Below are positions 46,085 to 55,404 of a DNA stretch of 64,000 nucleotides, piece by piece. How positions within the stretch are numbered: position 1 is the first letter of the stretch; each line of letters begins with the position of its first letter. Position numbers and translations under genes: made by a program. The stretch comes from Snodgrassella alvi. GTDB lineage: Bacteria > Pseudomonadota > Gammaproteobacteria > Burkholderiales > Neisseriaceae. Below the pieces are notes generated by a model, which made no database searches, had not been told where the DNA came from, and worked only from the letters and a program-made list of their open reading frames with translations. The stretch covers positions 1-64,000 of the forward strand of contig NZ_MEIO01000028.1 in the NCBI RefSeq assembly GCF_002777745.1. Reading direction: 5' to 3'.

Positions 46085-46747
46085 ATGCGAATTCTACTTC
46101 TCGAAGACGACAAAATGATTGCAGAAGCGCTAAGCGATATGCTCCATGGTGCCGGCTTTGCTGTCGATTGTGTTACAGACGGCCTAGCAGCAGAAAGTGC
46201 ATTACAGCCCGATATCTACGATATAGCCTTACTGGATATCGGAGTGCCTAAACAGGATGGCCTTAGTGTACTTCGCCATCTGCGTACCAAAAACAGTGAC
46301 TTACCCGTGATTCTGATTACTGCCCGTGATACTGTGGAAGAACGCATTAACGGACTGGACAGCGGTGCCGACGACTACGTAATCAAACCATTTGCTTCTG
46401 CAGAATTATTGGCTCGTATTCGGGCTTTATTGCGCCGGCATTGTGGACATGCCAGCCCAGTACTGAGCAACGGCACAATTACCTTGAATCCGGCTACCAG
46501 AGAAGTAAGTGCCAATGGTGTGGTTACCCGCCTGTCAGCGCGCGAATACGCTCTGCTTTACAGCTTATTGCTACAGCCGGGCACCATATTGTCACGGCAG
46601 GAACTGGAAGAAAAAATTTATGGCTGGAATGAAGAAGTTGAAAGCAATGCCGTAGAAGTAGTAATTCATGGAATTCGCAAAAAGCTTGGCAGCAACGTCA
46701 TTAAAAATGTACGGGGGCTGGGATGGCTAGTAGACCGACGCGTATAG
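46085..46747 (+). CDS. OmpR-family response regulator
   Basis: The 220-residue protein has a receiver domain (1-115) with acidic pocket Glu7-Asp8-Asp9, phosphoacceptor Asp51 in LLDIGVPKQDG, and Lys101 in YVIKPF. A winged-helix DNA-binding domain follows (about 125-218) with LSAREYALLYSLLLQPG and the VVIHGIRKKLG recognition helix region. It is closest in style to the QseB/PmrA/TctD group. It overlaps the downstream sensor kinase gene by 25 bases, so the two are a cotranscribed two-component pair. The signal and regulon are unknown. Confidence 0.92.
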   Translation: MRILLLEDDKMIAEALSDMLHGAGFAVDCVTDGLAAESALQPDIYDIALLDIGVPKQDGLSVLRHLRTKNSDLPVILITARDTVEERINGLDSGADDYVIKPFASAELLARIRALLRRHCGHASPVLSNGTITLNPATREVSANGVVTRLSAREYALLYSLLLQPGTILSRQELEEKIYGWNEEVESNAVEVVIHGIRKKLGSNVIKNVRGLGWLVDRRV

Positions 46748-48114
46748 TATCCTCACTACAATGGCGTTTATTACTGGTTTTAACCATTTTGGTAACCTTT
46801 ATCGCCATTATTGGCGACATTCTTGCCTATCAGACAGCTTTTCGGGAAACTCAAGATTTGCAGGATACCCAACTGGAGCAGATTGCACATTTACTTGACC
46901 CACGCAGTTCCATACTGCGCCGAGATACACAGGAAGATCTCAACTTTCCCGAAAGTGCCAGAACATTGCCCAAACCTCGTGTACTAGCACAAACGCTTGA
47001 TTCCCCCTACCTTAATATCCTGATGGGTGATGACAACGCAGTACAAAATTTGCAACAGCTACCGGATGGCTTTCACAATTTTACCACCGTAGCTCGGCAC
47101 TGGCGGGTATATATCCTTACCCGAGAACACCAACGAATTATTGTTGCCCAGCGCACCGCCTACCGCAATCACATCGCTAAGGACAGCGCACTGAGTGTGG
47201 TGTGGCCATTTCTTATCCTCATGCCCATCTTGTGGCTGTTCACCGCCATCTGGATTCGCCGCTTGTTCCGAGCAACACAAGAAATGAGTACAGAACTAAC
47301 TGCACGCAATGCCAACGATTTATCACCACTGGATACCAAGCACGTACCAACTGAAATCCGTCCGTTCATCACCGCACTAAACCGTCTCTTCAGCCAGCTA
47401 CAGGCTGCAATTGAACATGACAAAAAATTTATCAGCCATGCAGCACATGAATTACGCACGCCAATCACAGCACTTACCATACAGATAGGCCGTTTTGACG
47501 AACCGGATTTAACTATTCAGGAACAACACAAACTCATCAGACAAATCAAAGCCGGTATAGCACGTACCGAACAACTGCTTACCCAACTTTTATCCATGGC
47601 CAGAGCACAACATCAGCAACAACAGCACCTTGTGCCGAATAATGTTCACACCGCCCTGATGCCGCTACTGCGCAACCTGATTGCAGAATTACTGCCTCTG
47701 GCAGAACAGAAACAGCAGAACCTGAGTGTAGACATCAGTGAATACATCAGACTGCCCATCAGCAGCAATGATTTACACACCATTCTGAAGAACATTTTGG
47801 CTAATGCCATCAAATATACACCCGCCAATGGTCATATCTGTATTCACACCAGACAGAATGCAAACAATCAGTTGACTCTATGGATAGAAGACAGTGGCTA
47901 TGGTATTGCTGAAACTGAACGAAAACTGGTATTCGAACCGTTTTACCGCATTCTGGGTAATAATGAAAATGGCAGCGGCTTGGGACTGGCCATTGTTAAA
48001 ACCCTGTGTGACCAATGGCAAATTGCCATTGAACTGGCAGACTCAAGCCTGAAAAACAGCGAACAAAAGCCGGGACTGGCTGTTGGCCTGATATTCCGCA
48101 TCAATAATACATAA
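46723..48114 (+). CDS. Sensor histidine kinase of the two-component pair
   Basis: The 463-residue inner-membrane kinase has two membrane helices (about 14-36 and 158-178) enclosing a periplasmic sensor region of about 120 residues. A HAMP-like linker (about 180-230) follows, then the H-box FISHAAHELRTPITAL with His242. The ATPase domain (about 340-460) contains the N-box NILANAIKYTP, the G1 box EDSGYGIAE and GSGLGLAIVK. This is the QseC/PmrB-like EnvZ class. It starts within the regulator gene at 46723. Confidence 0.92.
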   Translation: MASRPTRIVSSLQWRLLLVLTILVTFIAIIGDILAYQTAFRETQDLQDTQLEQIAHLLDPRSSILRRDTQEDLNFPESARTLPKPRVLAQTLDSPYLNILMGDDNAVQNLQQLPDGFHNFTTVARHWRVYILTREHQRIIVAQRTAYRNHIAKDSALSVVWPFLILMPILWLFTAIWIRRLFRATQEMSTELTARNANDLSPLDTKHVPTEIRPFITALNRLFSQLQAAIEHDKKFISHAAHELRTPITALTIQIGRFDEPDLTIQEQHKLIRQIKAGIARTEQLLTQLLSMARAQHQQQQHLVPNNVHTALMPLLRNLIAELLPLAEQKQQNLSVDISEYIRLPISSNDLHTILKNILANAIKYTPANGHICIHTRQNANNQLTLWIEDSGYGIAETERKLVFEPFYRILGNNENGSGLGLAIVKTLCDQWQIAIELADSSLKNSEQKPGLAVGLIFRINNT

Positions 48115-48300
48115 ATTCAAACAAAATATACCGCCATTAATACCTGCTGATATTCATTAAAATTGAATAGCATAAACAATATGCTTAAATATTTATTACC
48201 CAGAGCACCACTCAAAATATTTCTCTGCAATGCTAACTGCAATGGCCAGATTTCCTTACATCAAACCATACACTAAACTGGTTTTCATTTAGTATAAATT

Positions 48301-48338
48301 AAAAGACAGAATTCCCTAGATGAGAATTCTGTCTTTAT
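48301..48338. terminator. Bidirectional terminator between the kinase gene and upp
   Basis: AAAGACAGAATTC (48302-48314) and GAATTCTGTCTTT (48324-48336) form a 13-bp perfect stem with a 9-base loop, between convergent genes. Confidence 0.8.
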
Positions 48339-48393
48339 AATTAGTACATCTCTCACAGTCTACCAACAGACTGATTAAAAACTTACCAATAGT

Positions 48394-49026
48394 TCACCAG
48401 TGTTTGGTTCCAAAAATCTTGTCACCCGCATCACCCAGCCCGGGGATAATATAGCCATTTTCGTCCAGATGGTCATCCAAAGCGGCAGCATAGATAGTCA
48501 CATCAGGGTGTGCCTCATTAACCGCTTTCACCCCTTCCGGCGCTGCTACCAGTACCAGTGCCTTAATGTCCTTACAACCTTTTTTCTTAAGCAAGTCAAT
48601 GGTTGCATTCATTGAACCACCGGTAGCCAGCATTGGATCAATAATCAGTGCCGGACGCTTATCCATCTGACTGACAAATTTTTCAAAATAAGGTACTGGT
48701 TCCAGCGTTTCTTCATCACGCTGTAAACCCACCACGCTAATTTTAGCAGTAGGAATTAAATCCAGCACCCCATCCAGCATACCCAGCCCGGCACGCAGAA
48801 TAGGCACTATGGTAACAGTCTTGCCTTTAATCTGGTAAGCATCAATCTCACCACACCAGCCCTGCATTTTGACAATTTCCACATCAAAATCGCGGCTGGC
48901 CTCATAAGCCATTAACCGAGCCAATTCCTTTGTCAACGTACGAAAACGATAAGTACTGCAATCCTCTTCACGCATCAATGACAGTTTGTGCTTCACCAGC
49001 GGATGGTCAATCACATTAATATTCAT
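48394..49026 (-). CDS. upp: Uracil phosphoribosyltransferase
   Basis: Upp salvages uracil by joining it to PRPP (made by Prs, also in this window) to give UMP. The 210-residue protein starts [20 protein letters not shown] and has [14 protein letters not shown] (about 75-88), the PRPP loop region [20 protein letters not shown] (about 128-147), and the uracil-site [15 protein letters not shown] at the C-terminus. The ATG at 49026 is preferred to an upstream TTG. It is the last gene of the murI-purN-DUF3108-rsmB-grxD-upp run. Confidence 0.95.
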   Translation of the reverse strand: MNINVIDHPLVKHKLSLMREEDCSTYRFRTLTKELARLMAYEASRDFDVEIVKMQGWCGEIDAYQIKGKTVTIVPILRAGLGMLDGVLDLIPTAKISVVGLQRDEETLEPVPYFEKFVSQMDKRPALIIDPMLATGGSMNATIDLLKKKGCKDIKALVLVAAPEGVKAVNEAHPDVTIYAAALDDHLDENGYIIPGLGDAGDKIFGTKHW

Positions 49027-49102
49027 AGCCAGTTCCAAAAAATAATTCCTTAAACACCTAAATCAAAACAGCTACCGGATTATTTGTCCGAACAGAATTT
49101 AG

Positions 49103-49414
49103 TCAGACAGAGGCCAGCAAAGTCTGCAACTCACCAGCTTCATACATTTCCAGCATAATGTCAGAACCACCAACAAATTCACCTTTTACATACAGCTGCG
49201 GAATAGTTGGCCAGTCTGCATATTCTTTAATACCCTGACGGATTTCATCATCTTCGAGTACATTAACAGTATGAAAATCCTTCAAACCTGCTGCCTGCAA
49301 AATCTGCACGGCACGGGATGAAAAACCACACTGTGGAAACTGTTTTGTCCCTTTCATGAACAACACAACCGGATGTTCAGTAACAAGTGTTTTGATTCTT
49401 TCCTGAGTACTCAT
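49103..49414 (-). CDS. grxD: Monothiol glutaredoxin (Grx4 type)
   Basis: The 103-residue protein has [24 protein letters not shown] with the single active-site Cys29 in CGFS, and [27 protein letters not shown] glutaredoxins bind a [2Fe-2S] cluster with glutathione and pass it on in Fe-S assembly. The start at 49414 is taken because AAGGA lies six bases upstream; an ATG two codons earlier abuts that site. It lies 19 bases after rsmB. Confidence 0.94.
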   Translation of the reverse strand: MSTQERIKTLVTEHPVVLFMKGTKQFPQCGFSSRAVQILQAAGLKDFHTVNVLEDDEIRQGIKEYADWPTIPQLYVKGEFVGGSDIMLEMYEAGELQTLLASV

Positions 49415-49433
49415 GTACATTCCTTATTTCATT

Positions 49434-50699
49434 TTACTTAATGCGTGTTAGCACAGCGGCAAAAAAGCCGTCTGTATGATGTTTACCGGTATGTAGCTGC
49501 AAATAATCACCCTGCATCGCGGGCAGAGCATTATCCTTCAGCAAAGCCTGTACCGGCTCAATATGCCAGCCTGTGTTGGCAGCCAGAAAATCATTTAACT
49601 GCTGCTGATTCTCAGCCTCAAGAATACTGCATGTAGCATACACCAGTCTGCCACCCGGGCGTACCAGCGCAGAAGCCGCCTGCAAAATTGACCGCTGCTG
49701 TTGCTGCAATGCCTGTACATTGTCACCACTTTGGCGATATTTTAAGTCAGGATTACGACGCAAAGTGCCCAGCCCGGAACAAGGCGCATCCACCAAAACA
49801 CAATCAGCTTTACCCTTCAAACGGGAAATACGGGCATCATGTTCATTATCAATGCGCTGCGGATGAATATTAGTCAAACCGGCGCGCACCATGCGTGGTT
49901 TCAAATTAGCCAGCCGCTTTTCTGCCACATCTAGCGCATACAGGCGCCCGCTACCAGCCATCATCGCACCCATTGCCAGCGTTTTACCACCGGCACCAGC
50001 ACAGAAGTCTACCGCAATCTGCCCGCGTTTTACGCCGGTTAACAGTGCCAATAACTGGCTGCCTTCATCTTGTACTTCCAACACGCCATCCAAAAACAAA
50101 GTGTGACGGTTTAATGCCGGCTTGTCATATAGTCGGATTCCCCAAGGTGAATAAGGGGTAGCTTCAGCACGCAAGCCCTCTGCCTGCAACACAGCCAGAA
50201 TCTTATCACGTTTACCCTTGAGGGTATTAACCCGCACATCTAACGGAGCTGCTTGCATCACACTGCGACCATAATCAATAATCTGATTCTCATCCCAGTT
50301 CTGCTGCTGTAAACAATCAATCAGCCATTGCGGCAGCTCAGCAGTAGTTGTCAGCGCGGCAGCAAAATCAGACTTATGTTTTTTCAATTCAACAAGCCAC
50401 TGCTTCTCTTCAGCATCACACAAACTTTCTACAGCATGAACACTTAAACCACGCCCTAAAATGAGTGCTGCTAAAGCCGCACGACGTGGTTTGTTATGCG
50501 GTCTGGACAGCATCATCTGAATTTTCTGTAAATGACGAATGGCCGCAAACACAGTTTCGGCTATTTCCTGCCGATCTCGAACACCCAGCTTACGCTCGCG
50601 TCGAAAGAAAGCAGACAACACAACATCTGCCGGCTGTCTGAACGTTAACACCTGAGCCAGAGCAGCAGCTGTCAAATCAAGTTGTTGTGCATTTATCAT
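49434..50699 (-). CDS. rsmB: 16S rRNA (cytosine-5-)-methyltransferase RsmB-like
   Basis: The 421-residue protein has an N-terminal NusB-like helical domain (about 10-110), a linker, and a SAM-dependent methyltransferase domain. That domain carries motif I DFCAGAGGKT (231-240), motif IV DAPCSGLGTLRRNPDLK with Cys307, and motif VI YATCSI with catalytic Cys357. This is the RsmB/NOL1 family, which methylates cytosine 967 of 16S rRNA. Related RsmF/NOP2 proteins lack the NusB domain. It follows the DUF3108 gene after six bases. The assignment to position 967 is by family, not shown here. Confidence 0.88.
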   Translation of the reverse strand: MINAQQLDLTAAALAQVLTFRQPADVVLSAFFRRERKLGVRDRQEIAETVFAAIRHLQKIQMMLSRPHNKPRRAALAALILGRGLSVHAVESLCDAEEKQWLVELKKHKSDFAAALTTTAELPQWLIDCLQQQNWDENQIIDYGRSVMQAAPLDVRVNTLKGKRDKILAVLQAEGLRAEATPYSPWGIRLYDKPALNRHTLFLDGVLEVQDEGSQLLALLTGVKRGQIAVDFCAGAGGKTLAMGAMMAGSGRLYALDVAEKRLANLKPRMVRAGLTNIHPQRIDNEHDARISRLKGKADCVLVDAPCSGLGTLRRNPDLKYRQSGDNVQALQQQQRSILQAASALVRPGGRLVYATCSILEAENQQQLNDFLAANTGWHIEPVQALLKDNALPAMQGDYLQLHTGKHHTDGFFAAVLTRIK

Positions 50700-50705
50700 A
50701 ATTTC

Positions 50706-51380
50706 TTAAATAGCCTTCCCGTCAATTTGGCCACCTTTCAGTTGCAAGGTATAAACCTTACCATTATCCATATAGCTAATCTGTACCGGAATATTCTCAA
50801 ATTGCGGCGCAAAAGCATATTCCACTACATTATCACCACGACTAATACTATACTGGCTGATATCAATTTGCCGGCCATTAACCAGCAGTTGCGCATTGCC
50901 ACGATTACGAACTTCATCCAGCAAGTAAACTTTTTTACCATTAGTCAGATAAGTATTTGCGGGCAATTTACCGTGATTAAAGCCCAGTTGCCAGCCGAGT
51001 GCAAACATATCGTATACCGGTCCGTTTACCGCCATATGCTTACTGGCCTCTGAAACCTTTCCATAATCAATACCCTGTTCAGTAAAGCGTGCCTGTGCAT
51101 AAGGTTTACCATAGCGACTATCGATATAGGAAAGCGGATTCAGGATAGAACCATTTACTGTACCAGCAGAAACAAACTGCATTTGGTAAAAAATCAGATT
51201 AATCTGGGTATTAATCCGGTACTGATCACCTTGTTGTACAAAATCCATGCTTACCGGCAACCCATAACTGTCTACAAACTGCAATTGTGCCCGTTGTGGC
51301 AAATCGGCAGCCTGTGCTACTGGTAGTAATAGTAAACTTACCCAGACAAACAATAGACCCAGCCAGAATTTTACTTTCAT
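50706..51380 (-). CDS. DUF3108 domain exported protein
   Basis: The 224-residue protein has a signal peptide (about 1-24, ending VAQAADLP) and then a beta-rich domain matching DUF3108. Recognisable segments are YRINTQINLIFYQMQFVSAG, YIDSRYGKPYAQARF, YDMFALGWQLGF and a C-terminal KVYTLQLKGGQI. The family is predicted periplasmic or envelope-associated, with no known function. GAGAGAAG precedes the ATG. It lies between purN (17 bases upstream) and rsmB (6 bases downstream). Confidence 0.8.
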   Translation of the reverse strand: MKVKFWLGLLFVWVSLLLLPVAQAADLPQRAQLQFVDSYGLPVSMDFVQQGDQYRINTQINLIFYQMQFVSAGTVNGSILNPLSYIDSRYGKPYAQARFTEQGIDYGKVSEASKHMAVNGPVYDMFALGWQLGFNHGKLPANTYLTNGKKVYLLDEVRNRGNAQLLVNGRQIDISQYSISRGDNVVEYAFAPQFENIPVQISYMDNGKVYTLQLKGGQIDGKAI

Positions 51381-51397
51381 ACTTCTCTCATAGCCTA

Positions 51398-52030
51398 CTA
51401 ATTTTTCAGGAAAATCGAATCATCTATATCAGCCATAGATAAATTATTAACTCGATTACCCTCTACAACCAGCTTGCCAGCAACAAAATCAGCCACAGCC
51501 TGTGGTAATAACTCATGCTCAAGCCGCAATACCCGCTGTGCCAGAGCATCAGCAGTATCATTACCTAGTACAGGTACAACGCCCTGAGCAATGATCGGGC
51601 CGCAATCCAATTCTGCTGTAACAAAATGAATGGTGCAGCCTGCTACCCGACAACCACTGTCCAGCGCCCGCTGGTGCGTATGCAGGCCGGGGAAAGCAGG
51701 CAATAAAGATGGATGAATATTAATCAGCCTGCCGGCATAATGATTACAGAATTCAGGCGTCAAAATACGCATAAAGCCTGCCAGTACCACCAGATCCGGC
51801 TGATAGGCATCAATCCGCGCCATAAGCGCAGTATCAAATGCTTCACGGCCGGCATAATCCTGATGGCAGATTGTCTCAGTTGCCAAACCATACTGCTCAG
51901 CCCACTGCAAACCAGCTGCATCAGCCCGATTACTGATTACCGCCACCACTTCTGCCTGCGCAATATTTGCCTCCACCACAGCCTGCATATTACTGCCACG
52001 CCCGGAAATCAGAATCACAATTTTTTTCAT
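51398..52030 (-). CDS. purN: Phosphoribosylglycinamide formyltransferase
   Basis: PurN transfers a formyl group from 10-formyl-tetrahydrofolate to GAR in purine synthesis. The 210-residue protein has ILISGRGSNMQAVVE at the start, VLAGFMRILTPEF, the catalytic INIHPSLLPAFPG (Asn and His), and the Asp in HFVTAELDCGPII. The ATG at 52030, with GGTGA upstream, is preferred to one three codons earlier. It lies 32 bases after murI on the same strand. Confidence 0.95.
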   Translation of the reverse strand: MKKIVILISGRGSNMQAVVEANIAQAEVVAVISNRADAAGLQWAEQYGLATETICHQDYAGREAFDTALMARIDAYQPDLVVLAGFMRILTPEFCNHYAGRLINIHPSLLPAFPGLHTHQRALDSGCRVAGCTIHFVTAELDCGPIIAQGVVPVLGNDTADALAQRVLRLEHELLPQAVADFVAGKLVVEGNRVNNLSMADIDDSIFLKN

Positions 52031-52062
52031 ACCGTTCACCTTTACTTCTGCTAACAGATAAC

Positions 52063-52872
52063 TTAGCCCAGAGACACCATTTCCAACTGTTCGAGACTAC
52101 GCCCCAGAAACCGTTCCCCGATTGTCTGGAATCGCAGAGGAATATCACTCACATAAAAACGGTATTGCGCTCCCGAATGATCCGGATTAACCAACTGATG
52201 CTGTTCCAGTGCCTGTGCCGTTGCTTGTGCAGTCGTAATTGCTGAATCAACCAGTTTCAGTTCAGGTGCTTCCTGCCGGATTAATGATTTGAGTAACGGA
52301 TAATGAGTACAGCCCAACACCAGTGTATCCACATCTTCCGCCAGAATCGGCTTTAAATACTCTCTGGCTGTCAAGCGTGTTACTTCATGATCCAGCCAGC
52401 CTTCTTCCACCAATGGCACCAATAACGGACAGGCCTGTGAAAATACGCGTGTTTGGGCATTCTGTTTATGAATCGCCCGAGCATAAGCATTACTATTGAC
52501 GGTGGTACTGGTGGCAATCACACCAATATGATTATTTCGTGTTGTCTCCAGCGCAGCCTTGGCACCGGCAGCAATTACATCCAGCACCGGCATACCGCCC
52601 GCCAACTGCCGTACCCTTTCCCGTGCCACCGCAGCTATAGTATTACAGGCCACTACCAGAGCCTTAACATCATGTTCGAGCAGAAACGACACAATCTGTT
52701 CAGTATAAACTTCAATCGTATGTCTGGATTTCACTCCATACGGAACCCGTGCAGTATCACCAAAATAAATAATATTCTCATTAGGCAGCCGTTCCATCAA
52801 GGCCCGAACTACAGTCAGGCCTCCTACTCCGGAATCAAATACACCTATTGGGCGTTGTTGTATTGCAGTCAT
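52063..52872 (-). CDS. murI: Glutamate racemase
   Basis: MurI makes D-glutamate for peptidoglycan. The 269-residue protein has the N-terminal GVFDSGVGGLTV with Asp13 and Ser14, YFGDTARVPYG (about 36-46), and the two catalytic cysteines in ALVVACNTIA (Cys76) and LVLGCTHYPL (Cys188). The start at 52872 follows AAGAGA; earlier in-frame ATGs have no ribosome-binding site. It is first in a six-gene minus-strand run that ends at upp. Confidence 0.95.
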   Translation of the reverse strand: MTAIQQRPIGVFDSGVGGLTVVRALMERLPNENIIYFGDTARVPYGVKSRHTIEVYTEQIVSFLLEHDVKALVVACNTIAAVARERVRQLAGGMPVLDVIAAGAKAALETTRNNHIGVIATSTTVNSNAYARAIHKQNAQTRVFSQACPLLVPLVEEGWLDHEVTRLTAREYLKPILAEDVDTLVLGCTHYPLLKSLIRQEAPELKLVDSAITTAQATAQALEQHQLVNPDHSGAQYRFYVSDIPLRFQTIGERFLGRSLEQLEMVSLG

Positions 52873-53106
52873 TTGTCTCTTCATCTGTAGCCATGACAAT
52901 TCAGCACACCATGTACTGGAGCAGTCACAAACCACTCATCATCGCAATTATAGCATTGACCCAAAAATAAACTCATAGTACAAATCCTGCCCAACAGGCT
53001 TAAAACCCGCTTCAGACCTCCAACCTGACATACCGACAGAACTTTACTACTTTCACTCTTACAAACTTTATCGCATAATAAACCCGTTTTGTTCATTACA
53101 CATACC

Positions 53107-53580
53107 ATGTCTGCATCTCAAATCCGTGAAATTGTTCTGGCCGGCGAAAACGATACCCTGAATCTGGGTGCACGTTTTGCTCAGCATATCAGCCCTCCCC
53201 TAGTCATCTGGCTAGAGGGAGATTTAGGTGCGGGTAAAACCACTTTTACCCGCGGCTTACTCAATGCACTGGGTTATAACGGTGCAGTAAAAAGTCCCAC
53301 ATACAATATAGTTGAAACCTATCCTTTTAATGGATTCAATCTACATCATTTTGATTTATACAGATTCCAAAGCCCAGAAGAATGGCTGGATGCAGGACTA
53401 GATGAACTTATCACAACAGATAGCATAGTCCTGATTGAATGGCCGCAACTCGGTGGTGACCTAGCTCCGCCGGCTGACATTATCCTGAATATCACTTCTA
53501 ATAACAGTAATGGCCGCACAATACAGATGAGTGCCGCTACTGCCCATGGTACACACACACTAGACAAGATTACAGAATAA
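53107..53580 (+). CDS. tsaE: tRNA threonylcarbamoyladenosine biosynthesis ATPase TsaE
   Basis: TsaE is the ATPase partner of TsaB and TsaD in making the t6A37 modification of ANN-reading tRNAs. The 157-residue protein has the Walker A LEGDLGAGKTTFTRG (Gly41-Thr45), SPTYNIVETYP, the Walker B-like FDLYRF, and the conserved IEWPQLGGDL near the end. The start at 53107 is chosen by homology; another ATG lies six codons upstream and neither has a good ribosome-binding site. amiC begins four bases after its stop. Confidence 0.93.
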   Translation: MSASQIREIVLAGENDTLNLGARFAQHISPPLVIWLEGDLGAGKTTFTRGLLNALGYNGAVKSPTYNIVETYPFNGFNLHHFDLYRFQSPEEWLDAGLDELITTDSIVLIEWPQLGGDLAPPADIILNITSNNSNGRTIQMSAATAHGTHTLDKITE

Positions 53581-53583
53581 ACC

Positions 53584-54903
53584 ATGCCTAATCATATCAG
53601 CCGCCGAAGATTATTAATTGCTTCTACCGGCACGCTATTAATCAGTCTTACCCCGTTTGCACGCGCCGCTAAAGCAGGCGCCGACATCGTAGCTTCGCGC
53701 ATCTGGCCGGCCACAGCCTACACCAGAATGACACTGGAATCAACAACACCAATTCGATTTAAATATTTTCAACTAAAAAATCCCGACAGACTGGTTATTG
53801 ACATTGAGGGCTCGGCTACCAATCAGGTTTTACGTGAACTGAGCAGCAAAGTCATCCCCATGGATCCTTATATTGCCAGTGTTCGTATCGGGCAATTTAA
53901 TCCTGAAACCATACGTATCGTGATGGATTTGAAAACTACCGTCAATCCGCAGGTATTTTCACTGACTCCAGTAGCTAATTTCAAAAACCGTCTGGTAGTA
54001 GACTTGTATCCTACCGCTACGGTGGCCATGGAACAGGAAAAAAACGATCCATTAATGGCACTCTTGCAGGACTATAGTCATGGTAAAGTCAACAGTGACG
54101 GCACCACACGCCCACAGGCCTCCGCCTCCACGCCTCCGGTGCAAAAACCATCTGAAAGCAAGCCGCCAGTTATCAACCAGCCCCCGATATCAGGCAAGCC
54201 AAATAAACTCAACCGCCAGCCGGTTATCATGATTGACCCGGGACATGGTGGTGAAGATCCCGGTGCCACAGGCCCATCCGGCTTGCATGAAAAAGATGTG
54301 GTACTGGCTATTGGACGCGAAGTAAAAAAAATACTGGATTCCTATGGCTACAAAACCTACATGACCCGAAATGAAGACATATTCATTCCGCTAGGTGTGC
54401 GCGTAGCCAAAGCGCGTAAACTCAGAGCCGATGTTTTTGTTTCCATCCATGCCGATGCATTTACCAACCCATCCGCCAAAGGCACAGGCGTATACGCCCT
54501 TAATCCCAAAGGCGCCACCAGTGCAGCAGCCAAATATCTGGCACAAACCCAGAATGCAGCCGATTCGATTGGCGGTGTAAGTTACTCCACCGATAAAAAT
54601 GTCAACAACACCCTGTTTGACCTTACCCAAACAGCAACCATCAACGATAGCCTGAAACTGGGTAAAGATGTTTTGAATCAGCTTGGCAAAATCAATAACC
54701 TGCATAAAGGCAGTGTCGATCAGGCTAATTTTGCAGTTCTCAAAGCACCTGATATCCCATCAATACTGGTTGAAACTGCATTTATTTCTAATCCGGTTGA
54801 AGAACGATTATTGTCAAGCAAAGATTTCCGCCAGAAAATGGCCAATTCCATTGCCAGCGGTATTAAAGATTACTTATCGACAGCAGTATTAGCACGTCGT
54901 TGA
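53584..54903 (+). CDS. amiC: N-acetylmuramoyl-L-alanine amidase (AmiC type)
   Basis: AmiC cuts the amide bond between peptide stem and glycan in peptidoglycan during septum splitting. The 439-residue precursor has a Tat-type signal (SRRRLLIA at 6-13), an AMIN domain for wall or septum targeting (about 40-135), a Pro/Ser/Lys linker (about 170-212), and the zinc amidase_3 domain (about 214-435). That domain carries MIDPGHGGEDPG (His221, Glu224), EKDVVLAIG, SIHADAF and the catalytic VETAFISN. It is the second gene of a tsaE-amiC unit, an arrangement also known in other proteobacteria. Confidence 0.93.
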   Translation: MPNHISRRRLLIASTGTLLISLTPFARAAKAGADIVASRIWPATAYTRMTLESTTPIRFKYFQLKNPDRLVIDIEGSATNQVLRELSSKVIPMDPYIASVRIGQFNPETIRIVMDLKTTVNPQVFSLTPVANFKNRLVVDLYPTATVAMEQEKNDPLMALLQDYSHGKVNSDGTTRPQASASTPPVQKPSESKPPVINQPPISGKPNKLNRQPVIMIDPGHGGEDPGATGPSGLHEKDVVLAIGREVKKILDSYGYKTYMTRNEDIFIPLGVRVAKARKLRADVFVSIHADAFTNPSAKGTGVYALNPKGATSAAAKYLAQTQNAADSIGGVSYSTDKNVNNTLFDLTQTATINDSLKLGKDVLNQLGKINNLHKGSVDQANFAVLKAPDIPSILVETAFISNPVEERLLSSKDFRQKMANSIASGIKDYLSTAVLARR

Positions 54904-55404
54904 TACCAATAAATCATTTACTTCTTATACATTAACCAATACAGCAATTCTGGTATAAATAGAAAATGAAATGACACTTTTTCAGCCTGAATGTCAGTTT
55001 TGCGACAGTAATTAAACTTCTCTTTTCCATGTTTAATAGCAGGGCTGACTGAAAATCTATTAGTATTTTTATTACAGTACAAAATGGTATTTTTATAAAA
55101 TGATAATTTAATTTATCTCGCTTAGGTACTCCGAGAAATTAAATATTATTGATTTAAGCTGCAATACAAATTACAGCTTAATAATTGAGTTAGATTGAAA
55201 ATAATCTAGCATTGAACACATAACAGAAATATTGAATACCGATTGCAGAATGTATTCCAGCCTGCAATCGGTAATTCGCAGATAAAAATATAATGATTAA
55301 TTGTCGCTCAGAAATAAAAGTTAACAAAAAAGCTGCAAGATAAATCGATTATTATTTAGCAGCAAAATATTACATAAAATTACTTAAATATTACTTCGCA
55401 ACCA
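54904..55404. other. Junction spacer between amiC and the Mu-like tail genes
   Basis: About 500 AT-rich bases with no gene. The right end of the Mu-like element is expected here. Features seen are two short inverted repeats (TTAAGCTG at 55154-55161 with CAGCTTAA at 55174-55181, and the hairpin at 55237-55273) and a stretch at 54970-55012 rich in TGNC/GACA-like words. I could not identify an element end or a target duplication with confidence. Confidence 0.4.
55237..55273. terminator. Hairpin downstream of the phage tail operon
   Basis: TACCGATTGCAG (55237-55248) and CTGCAATCGGTA (55262-55273) form a perfect 12-bp stem with a 13-base loop. It lies about 130 bases past the last phage gene on the minus strand and lacks a T run, so it is a possible rather than a sure terminator. 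Confidence 0.45.
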
